From an uncultured Mycoplasmatota bacterium (GTDB lineage: Bacteria > Bacillota_I > Bacilli_A > RF39 > UBA660), in contig USNG01000028.1 in NCBI GenBank assembly GCA_900556025.1, positions 1-20,240 of the forward strand: DNA of 20,240 nucleotides, read 5' to 3'. The notes beneath the pieces are model-generated. The model saw only the letters and a program-made list of their open reading frames with translations, was not told the DNA's origin and ran no database searches. Made by a program: the position numbers and the translations under genes. How positions within the stretch are numbered: position 1 is the first letter of the stretch; each line of letters starts with the position of its first letter. Below, one piece after another: positions 6,066-13,087 of the stretch.

Positions 6066-7703
6066 ATGCATGACTTTAAAAAAATAAAAAATAAAGCTAA
6101 AAAGAATTTATATAGTCATTACTTCTTAATAATGTTTACATGCTTAGTTTCAGCATTTATTGGAATTGAATTTACTGGTTCAATAGCTTTTACAAGTAGA
6201 GTAAATGTAGATTTAAATTTAGGAACAAGAGGAGTATTTGCTACTATAATAAATGCATTTACTACTAAATCATTTATAGATTTTATTACTAAAACAATAT
6301 TCTCAATTATTGGTTCAGAAAGAATAACTAATGTTATATTAATATTATTAGGATTTTTAGTTTCTTTTGCTTTTTGGGCATTAATAAAAAATGTATATAG
6401 AGTAATATCAAGAAGAATTATATTAGAAACAAGAACATATAAAAAAGTACCAATGAATAGATTTACATACTTATTTAGAATTAAAAAATGGTTTAAAGTA
6501 TCAATGAGTATGTTAGTTTATTCTGTTAAATATATACTTTGGTGTTTCACAGTAGTAGGAATATTTATCAAAAGATATGAATATTTTTTAGTTCCATATA
6601 TTCTATCAGAAAATCCTAATATAAATGGTAATAAAGCATTAGAATTATCAAAAAACATGATGTATAATCACAAACTTGAATGTTTCTTACTTGAGTTATC
6701 ATTTATTGGCTATGACATTTTAGGAATAATTACATTTGGTTTAAGCAGTGTATTATTTTCAAATGGATATAAATCACTAACATATGCAGAATACTATTAT
6801 GAAATAAGAAAAAAATATATAGAAGAAAAGTCAAAAGATTATAATTTATTAATAGATGAATATTTATTCAAAAAAGCATCAAATGAACTATTAAAAGAAA
6901 CATACAAAGATGTATATGAATTAATAGATAATACTACTAAAAAAGAATATAAAGGTATTAGTGGTTTCTTATATAATTATTTTGGTATAAATTTATATGA
7001 TGATAAAACAACATTAATATATAATGAACAAGAATTAAATGAATACAAAATATCATATTATAGTAAAATTATAAATGGGGAATCTTATCCAACTAGATTA
7101 TATCCTTTAGATATTAAAAGACAAAGAAAGAAATTAGAATTAATGAATTATACTAGAAGTTACTCAATACCAAATTTAATATTAATATTTTTTAGTTTTT
7201 CATTTGTTGGTTGGCTTTGGGAAGTAATGTTACACATCATAAGTTCTGGAAAATTTGTTAATAGAGGAGTTCTACATGGACCTTGGCTACCAATATATGG
7301 TAGTGGAGCTATTCTAATAATGCTTTTATTAAAGAAATTCAGAACAAAACCCGCATTAGAATTCTCATCAATGATATTAGTTTGTGGTTTAGTAGAATAT
7401 TTTACAGCAGTTTACCTTGAAACAAAATTTGGAATTAGATGGTGGAGTTACGATGGATACTTTTTAAATATACAAGGAAGAGTATGTGCAGAAGGACTAT
7501 TAGTATTTGGACTTGGTGGTATGGCAGCGGTATATTTTCTAGCTCCAACTCTAGATAATTATTTCAAAAAAATGAATAAAAAAGTTTTATGTTGTTTATC
7601 TACTATATTATTATGTTTATTTATATTTGACAAAATATATAGTGGATTTTATCCTAATACAGGAGAAGGAATAACAAATCAAAAAGAAGTGATTAAAAAA
7701 TGA
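6066..7703 (+). CDS. DUF975 protein fused to a CmpB-type membrane domain
   Basis: 545 residues, integral membrane. Residues 1 to about 240 resemble DUF975: IKNKAKKNLYSHYF opening, several helices, then LVPYILSENPNINGNKALELSKNMM, GITF-like helices and a YAEYYYEIR end. A hydrophilic stretch (about 240-365) links it to a second domain from about 369. That domain resembles the putative ABC-transporter permease family ABC_trans_CmpB: FSFVGWLWEV, NRGVLHGPWLPIYGSGA, VEYFTAVYLE, and RWWSYDGYFLNIQGRVC. Both families are common in Firmicutes and neither has a firmly assigned role; similar double-domain proteins occur in Clostridia. SD is AAGAGG. It overlaps the next gene by ATGA, suggesting coupled translation. 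Confidence 0.78.
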   Translation: MHDFKKIKNKAKKNLYSHYFLIMFTCLVSAFIGIEFTGSIAFTSRVNVDLNLGTRGVFATIINAFTTKSFIDFITKTIFSIIGSERITNVILILLGFLVSFAFWALIKNVYRVISRRIILETRTYKKVPMNRFTYLFRIKKWFKVSMSMLVYSVKYILWCFTVVGIFIKRYEYFLVPYILSENPNINGNKALELSKNMMYNHKLECFLLELSFIGYDILGIITFGLSSVLFSNGYKSLTYAEYYYEIRKKYIEEKSKDYNLLIDEYLFKKASNELLKETYKDVYELIDNTTKKEYKGISGFLYNYFGINLYDDKTTLIYNEQELNEYKISYYSKIINGESYPTRLYPLDIKRQRKKLELMNYTRSYSIPNLILIFFSFSFVGWLWEVMLHIISSGKFVNRGVLHGPWLPIYGSGAILIMLLLKKFRTKPALEFSSMILVCGLVEYFTAVYLETKFGIRWWSYDGYFLNIQGRVCAEGLLVFGLGGMAAVYFLAPTLDNYFKKMNKKVLCCLSTILLCLFIFDKIYSGFYPNTGEGITNQKEVIKK

Positions 7704-8884
7704 TAGCAATATTTTTATCTCCAATATATATATTAATAAATATTTATATTGTGAAATGGTTAATTAAATGGACGGAAGCATGTAGTAATATATTTAAAAA
7801 TAAAATTGTAAGATATTTTATAGTTATTATTTATGTATTTTTTGCAAGTTCATTTGTAGTAGGTTTCTTATTACCTTATAGAACAATAAAAGTAATAGGT
7901 AATTATTGGTTAGGAGTAGTACAATTTATTATATTAACTGTTATAATTGCAGATTTAATTAGAAAATTACTTATTAAAACTAAATTAATTAGAAATGAAA
8001 TTATATATTCAAAAAGAACATTTATAATTGCTGGTTTCTTATGCTTAATAATAGTTTCATCACTATCAACATATGGAGTAATTCATTCTAAAAAAATAAT
8101 TAATAAAAATTATAATATAACAATCAATAAAAAAGTAGAAAATGAAAAAAGTATGAAAATATCATTGATATCAGATTTACATTTAGGTTATAATACAACA
8201 TTATCACATGTCAAAAACATGGTTAGTAAAATAAATGAAAATAATTCAGATTTAGTAGTTATAGCTGGAGATATATTTGATAATAATTATGACGCAATCA
8301 ATAATCCAAATAGTATTATAAATGAACTAAAGAAAATTAAATCAAAATATGGAGTATATGCTGTATATGGAAATCATGATATAGAAGAACCTATATTAGC
8401 AGGTTTTACATTTAACTGGAAAAATAATAAATCTTATAGTAATCCAAAAATGGAAGAGTTTTTAAATAATTCAAATATAAAACTATTAAGAGATGATGTA
8501 ACATTAATAAGTGATAAATATTATTTAATTGGTAGATTAGATTATCATAAATATGGACTAGAAGTAGAAAAAAGAAAAACTATAGAAGAACTATTAGAAA
8601 ATGTGGATAAAACAAAACCAATATTTGTTTTAGATCATGAACCATATGAATTAGAAGAATTATCAAATAATGGTGTAGATTTAGATTTATCAGGACATAC
8701 TCATAATGGTCAAATGTTTCCATCAAACATATTTATTAAGCTAATATGGAAAAATGCACATGGTTTATTAAAAGTAAATAACATGTATAGCGTCGTAACA
8801 AGTGGAATCGGAGTATATGGTCCAAATATGAGAGTCGGAACAACCGCAGAAGTAGCAAATATAAATATAAAATTTAAGGAGTAG
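7700..8884 (+). CDS. membrane-anchored metallophosphoesterase (YkuE/YaeI-like)
   Basis: 394 residues. Four hydrophobic helices (about 3-20, 38-58, 70-88, 107-127) precede a calcineurin-like phosphoesterase domain from about 152. Metal-binding motifs are all present: DLH (Asp159, His161), GDIFD (Asp191), GNHD (Asn225, His226), DHEP (His313) and GHTHNGQ (His333, His335). The layout matches the YkuE/YaeI group, whose characterised members act on lipid-linked or UDP-sugar substrates at the membrane; the substrate here is unknown. It is joined to the DUF975 gene by a 4-base overlap and the sortase ATG comes 2 bases after its stop, so the three genes form one operon. Confidence 0.9.
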   Translation: MIAIFLSPIYILINIYIVKWLIKWTEACSNIFKNKIVRYFIVIIYVFFASSFVVGFLLPYRTIKVIGNYWLGVVQFIILTVIIADLIRKLLIKTKLIRNEIIYSKRTFIIAGFLCLIIVSSLSTYGVIHSKKIINKNYNITINKKVENEKSMKISLISDLHLGYNTTLSHVKNMVSKINENNSDLVVIAGDIFDNNYDAINNPNSIINELKKIKSKYGVYAVYGNHDIEEPILAGFTFNWKNNKSYSNPKMEEFLNNSNIKLLRDDVTLISDKYYLIGRLDYHKYGLEVEKRKTIEELLENVDKTKPIFVLDHEPYELEELSNNGVDLDLSGHTHNGQMFPSNIFIKLIWKNAHGLLKVNNMYSVVTSGIGVYGPNMRVGTTAEVANINIKFKE

Positions 8885-8886
8885 AT

Positions 8887-9588
8887 ATGAATATAAAAAA
8901 GAGAATATTATTAATTATATTAACTGTTATTTCTATATTTTCTTTTGCTAAAATAATTATTTATTATATAAATTCATATCAAAATAAAAAAACAAATCAA
9001 GAATTAATAGAAAAATCAATTGAAAAAATAGATAATAAACATAAAATAAATTATTCAAAAATAAATAATGAAGATGTAGTCGGATGGATTATAATGAATC
9101 AAAATAAAATAAACTATCCAATACTTAAATCAAATGATAATAATTTCTATCTAACAAGAGATTATAATAAAAAACATAATCAATCTGGAAGTATATTTAT
9201 GGACTATAGAAATAATGATTTTAAAGATAAAAATACAGTCATATATGGACATTCTATGTTAGACGGAACTATGTTTGGTTCATTAAGAGAAATGTTTAAA
9301 AAAGGCTATTTTGATACTAAAAACAATAACTATATAAAAATATATGATTTAAATTCTAAAGAAATAACATATCAAATATTTAGTTACTACATTATTGATA
9401 CAGAAAATTATTATATAACAACAACATTTACTACAGAAGAACAATATAAAATATTCATAGATAAAATAACAAAAAGAAGTTACAAAAAATTTAATATTAA
9501 AATAGATACCACTGATCAAATATTAACACTATCAACATGTAGTAGTAATAATAAAAGAAAAGTACTTCATGCAGTAAAACTAAAGTAG
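8887..9588 (+). CDS. class B sortase
   Basis: 233 residues. An N-terminal membrane anchor (about 6-28) is followed by a short Lys/Asn-rich stalk and the sortase barrel. The catalytic triad is visible: His122 in VIYGHSM, Cys218 in LTLSTCSS, and Arg224 in KRKVLHA. Class B features are VVGWI, INYPIL, the GSIFMDYRN block and MFGSLREMF. Sortases cleave a C-terminal sorting signal and join the protein to the cell wall or to another pilin. The SD AAGGAG lies inside the end of the previous gene. No protein with an obvious sorting signal was found in the window, so the substrate must be elsewhere, or the enzyme may act within this membrane operon. Confidence 0.92.
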   Translation: MNIKKRILLIILTVISIFSFAKIIIYYINSYQNKKTNQELIEKSIEKIDNKHKINYSKINNEDVVGWIIMNQNKINYPILKSNDNNFYLTRDYNKKHNQSGSIFMDYRNNDFKDKNTVIYGHSMLDGTMFGSLREMFKKGYFDTKNNNYIKIYDLNSKEITYQIFSYYIIDTENYYITTTFTTEEQYKIFIDKITKRSYKKFNIKIDTTDQILTLSTCSSNNKRKVLHAVKLK

Positions 9589-9604
9589 AATTTTCTACTT
9601 TTTT
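9582..9604 (+). terminator. terminator overlapping the sortase stop codon
   Basis: AAAGTAGA (9582-9589) pairs with TCTACTTT (9594-9601), loop ATTT, T-run to 9604. The stop TAG (9586-9588) is in the 5' arm. Confidence 0.85.
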
Positions 9605-9616
9605 ATTTTGCATTCG

Positions 9617-9622
9617 TATAAT
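9617..9622 (+). promoter_or_regulatory. -10 element of the glycosyltransferase-dedA transcript
   Basis: TATAAT lies just after the sortase terminator with no clear -35. A start near 9629 excludes the upstream in-frame ATG at 9625 and fits the ATG at 9664, which has an SD. Confidence 0.45.
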
Positions 9623-9663
9623 AAATGTATTTAAAAAGAATATATTTTATAAACGGAGAAAAT

Positions 9664-10803
9664 ATGAAAAAGAAAATACTCATAATATATGCTTCATATG
9701 GTTCAGGTCATAAAACTGTAGCTAATTACTTATATGATTATTTTTTATCTACTAATAAATATGATATTAGAATAATCGATATATTAGATTATGAAAATAT
9801 AATTGGCAAAATTAGTAAAAAAATATTTGAACAAAACTTTAAACACAAAAGTAGTTTCATTTTTACATCAATTTACAATATATTTAATTTTAAATCAACA
9901 ACTATATTGTATAAAGAAATAGCTGAGTCAATAGTGAATAATAAAAAATTAAAACAAGATATTGTAAACTTTAATCCAGATTTAGTAATAACAAGTCATT
10001 TCTTCGGTATAACAAACTGTACTATATATAAAAAACAAAAAATAATTAATCCAAAAATGATAAGTATTATAACAGACTATGCATCTCATGAATTCTGGGA
10101 GAAGGATATTGATTATATTGATTCTTTAATTGTGGCTAATAAGATTATAAAGAAAAATTTAATTGACAAAGGAATACCAAAAAATAAAATATATGATTAT
10201 GGTATCCCTATATCAAATAAATTTAATAAAGTTTCTAATAAGGAAAAGATAAAAAAGAAATATAGAATTAACAATAATCTTAAAACAATTGTCTTCTTTG
10301 CAGGTGGAAGTATAGGAACAAATTTCTCGTATAGTTATTTAAAAAAATTATTAGAACAGAATTACGAATGTAATGTTATATTTGTTTGTAGTCACAATAA
10401 TGAATTAAGAAATAAATGCACTAAATTAATTATAAAAAATAAATATAAAAATGTAAGAATAACTGGATTTATAAATAGGGTAAATGATTTACTAAGCATT
10501 AGTGATATAGTAATAACAAAACCTGGAGGTTTAAGTGTAACAGAGTGTTTAGAAATGAAAAAACCAATGGTATTAATCCCAGGTAATGGTGGCCCAGAAA
10601 TTTATAATGCAAAATATGTATGTTTTAATGGATACGGAACATATTGTAAAACTCCAAAAATACTTTCGTACAAAATAGGAAGAATATTAAAGAATGAAAA
10701 AAATTTAAAAGATTACAATAAAAGATTAAATAAAATAGTCAAAAATAATTCATTAAATAAAATATATAAATTATCAACTAAATTAATAAGTAAAGGAGAT
10801 TAA
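9664..10803 (+). CDS. UgtP/MGD-type diacylglycerol glycosyltransferase (GT28)
   Basis: 379 residues from ATG 9664, chosen because GGAG (9655-9658) precedes it and the Rossmann strand KKKILIIYASYGSGH follows at once. The in-frame ATG at 9625 lies too close to the -10 and has no SD. N-terminal MGDG-synthase-like domain: GSGH, VITSHFF, TDYASHEFW. C-terminal GT-B nucleotide-sugar domain: FFAGGSIGT, GFINRV, TKPGGLSVTECL, PGNGGPEIYNA. This is the family of UgtP (YpfP) and MGD1, which add glucose or galactose to diacylglycerol at the inner membrane face, making glycolipids and lipoteichoic acid anchors. The usual PGQEExN is PGNGGPEIYN here, so the sugar donor is uncertain. dedA follows by 1 base. 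Confidence 0.88.
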   Translation: MKKKILIIYASYGSGHKTVANYLYDYFLSTNKYDIRIIDILDYENIIGKISKKIFEQNFKHKSSFIFTSIYNIFNFKSTTILYKEIAESIVNNKKLKQDIVNFNPDLVITSHFFGITNCTIYKKQKIINPKMISIITDYASHEFWEKDIDYIDSLIVANKIIKKNLIDKGIPKNKIYDYGIPISNKFNKVSNKEKIKKKYRINNNLKTIVFFAGGSIGTNFSYSYLKKLLEQNYECNVIFVCSHNNELRNKCTKLIIKNKYKNVRITGFINRVNDLLSISDIVITKPGGLSVTECLEMKKPMVLIPGNGGPEIYNAKYVCFNGYGTYCKTPKILSYKIGRILKNEKNLKDYNKRLNKIVKNNSLNKIYKLSTKLISKGD

Positions 10804-10804
10804 T

Positions 10805-11416
10805 ATGCAAGAAACGATAATAAATATATTAAATAATTTTGGTTATCTTGGTGTTTTTTCATTAATAATGGTTGAAAATTTATTTCCACCAATACCATCA
10901 GAATTAATACTTTTATTTGGCGGATTTATGACAACTTACACTAAATTAACTATATTTGGAATGATCATATTTTCAACCTTAGCATCTTTATTTGGTGCAA
11001 TAATTCTTTATTATATAGGAAAGATATTTAATAAAGAAAGACTTAAAAAAATAATATCTGGAAAAGTAGGTAAAGTATTAAGGCTCAAAGAAAGTGATAT
11101 TGATTCTTCAAATAAATGGTTTGATACAAAAGGTCAAAAAACAGTATTCTTTTGTAGGTTTATTCCATTAATAAGAAGTTTAATAAGTATACCAGCTGGT
11201 ATGAATGAAATGCCTATGATAAAGTTTATATCTTACACTTTACTAGGCTCACTAATATGGAACTCTGTATTAATAATAATTGGTTCAATAGTAGGTGAAA
11301 ATTGGATAAATATTTTAAATGTATTAGATATTTATTCAAAATATATAGTTATTCTATTAGGAATAGCATTAATAGTAATCGTAATAATGTTTTATAAAAA
11401 AATGTCTAAGGAGTAA
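10805..11416 (+). CDS. DedA family membrane protein
   Basis: 203 residues, DedA/SNARE-associated (VTT) family, with about five hydrophobic segments. Characteristic motifs are ENLFPPIPSE near residue 24, GAIILYYIGKIF, the central FCRFIPLIRSLISIPAG with its conserved Arg residues, and a terminal helix ending in KKMSKE. Members in Bacteria act as lipid flippases or scramblases, including undecaprenyl phosphate and phosphatidylethanolamine recycling, and help maintain the proton motive force. SD AAAGGAG (10793-10799) is in the end of the glycosyltransferase gene, with 1 base between the stop and start, so the pair is one operon. A joint role in membrane glycolipid handling is an inference. No clear terminator follows. 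Confidence 0.92.
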   Translation: MQETIINILNNFGYLGVFSLIMVENLFPPIPSELILLFGGFMTTYTKLTIFGMIIFSTLASLFGAIILYYIGKIFNKERLKKIISGKVGKVLRLKESDIDSSNKWFDTKGQKTVFFCRFIPLIRSLISIPAGMNEMPMIKFISYTLLGSLIWNSVLIIIGSIVGENWINILNVLDIYSKYIVILLGIALIVIVIMFYKKMSKE

Positions 11417-11467
11417 AATACAATATTACAAAATTAACGATAATTATAGAAATATCCATTTTTGATA

Positions 11468-11476
11468 TGATATAAT
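11468..11476 (+). promoter_or_regulatory. extended -10 promoter of the ASCH-kinase gene
   Basis: TGATATAAT is a perfect extended -10 in the 159-base gap after dedA; the -35 region is poor. Transcription would start near 11483, giving a ~90-base leader before the ATG at 11576, or an almost leaderless start at the ATG at 11487. Confidence 0.6.
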
Positions 11477-11486
11477 TTTTTATGAA

Positions 11487-11579
11487 ATGAATTTTTATAA
11501 TCAAAGAAAAACAGAAAAAAATTATTTAAACAATATAGATACTATTTTAAATAGATCAATAAAGGAGACAAAACAATGA
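11487..11579 (+). CDS. possible 30-residue upstream ORF overlapping the ASCH-kinase start
   Basis: ATG at 11487 opens 30 codons (starting MNFYNQRKTEK, ending SIKETKQ). It stops at TGA 11577-11579, overlapping the next ATG as ATGA, the same overlap used by known gene pairs in this window. It has no SD of its own but begins about 4 bases after the predicted RNA start, so it would be leaderless. The peptide is Asn/Lys-rich, as random AT-rich sequence would also be. It may be a translational-coupling leader or chance. Confidence 0.25.
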   Translation: MNFYNQRKTEKNYLNNIDTILNRSIKETKQ

Positions 11580-12832
11580 AAAGTTGGAACTTTGCTACAA
11601 ATAATGATAAATTAATCTCTTTAGTTCTAAAAGGTCAAAAAAGAGCCACATCTTATCTCTATAAAGCAGAAGATATTCCAGTAATAGGTGAAGAGTCAAT
11701 AATACATTTTGATAACGAAAAAGATGCTTGCATAGTAAAAACAATCAATTACAAAATACTAAAATTTAAAGATATAAAAGAAGAAGATGCAATTCTTGAA
11801 GGAGAAGGAGACTTATCACTAGATTATTGGAAAAAAGTACATGAAGAATTTTTTAAAACACAAAAAAAGAATTTTACTATAGAAGATAAAATAATATTTG
11901 AAGAAATTGAAGTGACTAAAAATTTAGTTGAAGAAAGATTAAAGATAGGCAAAGCTATAGCTTCTAAAAACTTAGATATATTTAAAAATATAAATTCAAT
12001 TCGTGAAATAAATTCAGGATTTAATAATACACTTTTTAATATAAATGATAAATATGTATTAAAAGTATGCACAAATAAATCACTAGAAAGAACATTTCAA
12101 ACAGAATATAATTTTTATTCATCAAACAAAGATAACAATTATATTCCAAAACTATATAAGTACGATGATTCTAAAAAAGATTCAGAGTTTATTTATGAAA
12201 TAATAGAAAAGTTAGAAGGAAACACACTATATTATTATTGGTATAAAATGGATGAACCAGAAAGAGAAAATACTATCAAAAATTTAATGGAAATAATAAA
12301 GAAATTTCATAGTAAGAAACCAGAAGGTTATAATTGGTCATCTAAAATAAAGAATGAGGTTTTAAGTGATTTAGAAGAATGTAAAAATTCATTTAGTTCA
12401 AAAGAATATGACATAATTATTAAAAGTATAAATAATTACGATTTATTTCTAAAAGATAATAGATTTGCTTTAATTCACAATGACTTGCATTTTGATAATA
12501 TAATATATAATAATGGTATATTAAAAATAATAGATTTTAATGATTCACTAATTGCGCCAATAGATTTTGAATTTAGACAATTATATTCATGTCAAGAAAA
12601 ACCATGGAAATATGCTAATATAGAAATGGATCCATTTCAAAAACCACATGATTATAAAAATATTTGGAATTACATAAAACAATATTATGAAGAATTAAAT
12701 GATATAAAATATTTAGAACAAAGAATGCTTATATATAAAGTATGGAATTCTATTAGAAATTTAAAGAAATATAAATTACAAGAATTAATAGATGATGTAG
12801 TTAATTCATCAAAAAAATTAAGCGATGTTTAG
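11576..12832 (+). CDS. ASCH domain fused to an aminoglycoside phosphotransferase-like kinase
   Basis: 418 residues in two parts. Residues 1 to about 112 are an ASCH domain (PUA-like RNA/nucleotide-binding fold): LVLKGQKRATSYLY, IPVIGEES, EGEGDLSLDYWKKVHEEFF. From about 135 on is an aminoglycoside/choline phosphotransferase fold: FNNTLFNINDKYVLKVC (ATP-binding strands with the Lys), the catalytic HNDLHFDN (301-308, Asp303) and metal-binding IDFND (Asp320). APH-like kinases phosphorylate antibiotics, choline, sugars or modified nucleosides; the target is unknown and resistance should not be assumed. SD AAAGGAGA (11561-11568). The gene stands alone with its own promoter and terminator, and its codon use matches its neighbours. 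Confidence 0.85.
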   Translation: MKSWNFATNNDKLISLVLKGQKRATSYLYKAEDIPVIGEESIIHFDNEKDACIVKTINYKILKFKDIKEEDAILEGEGDLSLDYWKKVHEEFFKTQKKNFTIEDKIIFEEIEVTKNLVEERLKIGKAIASKNLDIFKNINSIREINSGFNNTLFNINDKYVLKVCTNKSLERTFQTEYNFYSSNKDNNYIPKLYKYDDSKKDSEFIYEIIEKLEGNTLYYYWYKMDEPERENTIKNLMEIIKKFHSKKPEGYNWSSKIKNEVLSDLEECKNSFSSKEYDIIIKSINNYDLFLKDNRFALIHNDLHFDNIIYNNGILKIIDFNDSLIAPIDFEFRQLYSCQEKPWKYANIEMDPFQKPHDYKNIWNYIKQYYEELNDIKYLEQRMLIYKVWNSIRNLKKYKLQELIDDVVNSSKKLSDV

Positions 12833-12843
12833 TCATCGCTTTT
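12821..12843 (+). terminator. hairpin with the ASCH-kinase stop codon in its loop
   Basis: AGCGATG (12821-12827) and CATCGCT (12834-12840) form a perfect 7-bp stem whose loop TTTAGT contains the stop TAG (12830-12832). Only a short T-tail (TTTT) follows, so termination may be partial. Confidence 0.6.
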
Positions 12844-12976
12844 AGTAGCTATTAGAAGAAGTAATGCAACTGCTTCAAAACAAGTACTAAAATAATGACG
12901 TAAACCAGTAAGAGACAAAGAATATAATAAATTAAATTAAAAAATTATTTCAATTGAAATCGAGGATATATAAGGC
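12844..12976 (+). other. gap between two terminator-like hairpins; short decayed coding-like stretch
   Basis: No intact gene. In the frame of the upstream ORF, the first part reads as 17 sense codons (LVAIRRSNATASKQVLK), then TAA TGA, then RKPVRDKEYNKLN and TAA. Codon choice resembles local genes, so a gene remnant is possible, but no family is recognisable. A 14-base palindrome lies at 12947-12960. Confidence 0.3.
12947..12960. repeat. 14-bp perfect palindrome upstream of the arc promoter
   Basis: ATTTCAATTGAAAT is its own reverse complement, about 64 bases upstream of the arcA -10. It could be a dimeric regulator site. It does not match the ArgR box (TGAAT...ATTCA) or a CcpA cre site. In AT-rich DNA such palindromes also arise by chance. 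Confidence 0.4.
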
Positions 12977-13019
12977 AAATAGACAAAATAAAATTTTTTG
13001 TCTATTTACTTTATTTTTT
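12977..13019 (+). terminator. strong hairpin before the arc promoter
   Basis: AAATAGACAAAA (12977-12988) pairs perfectly with TTTTGTCTATTT (12996-13007), loop TAAAATT, followed by a T-rich tract. It may terminate read-through from the ASCH-kinase gene. Its 3' arm overlaps the -35 area of the arc promoter. Confidence 0.75.
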
Positions 13020-13032
13020 TATTTGATATAAT
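13005..13032 (+). promoter_or_regulatory. promoter of the arc operon
   Basis: TTTACT (13005-13010), a 16-base spacer and TATAAT (13027-13032) preceded by TGA (extended -10 TGATATAAT, 13024-13032). The start of transcription is near 13039, right at a dyad. Confidence 0.65.
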
Positions 13033-13040
13033 TAATCTAG

Positions 13041-13062
13041 ATAATAAGGGAAGACTTATTAT
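13041..13062 (+). promoter_or_regulatory. perfect 8-bp dyad at the 5' end of the arcA leader
   Basis: ATAATAAG (13041-13048), six bases GGAAGA, then CTTATTAT (13055-13062). In RNA it forms a hairpin within a few bases of the predicted 5' end, which could stabilise the mRNA. In DNA it could be an operator covering the transcription start. The SD-like GGAAGA in the loop lies upstream of the real SD (AAGGGAGA, 13073-13080). Confidence 0.5.
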
Positions 13063-13087
13063 ACTAAGAAGGAAGGGAGAAAAAAGA

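Noticed and set aside
9625..9663. Upstream in-frame ATG for the glycosyltransferase
   Set aside because: It lies 3 bases after TATAAT, has no SD, and adds residues before the conserved first strand; ATG 9664 has GGAG at a good distance.
11576..12832. Aminoglycoside resistance gene
   Set aside because: Only the generic kinase motifs are present, with an unusual ASCH domain and no mobile context. APH folds have many other substrates.
12998..13087. Longer arcA reading frame starting at 12998
   Set aside because: The extra codons run through a terminator hairpin, the promoter -10 and the leader dyad. The family N-terminus and a good SD mark ATG 13088.
13033..13087. Riboswitch or T-box in the arcA leader
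   Set aside because: The leader is only about 49 bases with one small hairpin, too short for a known aptamer or T-box.
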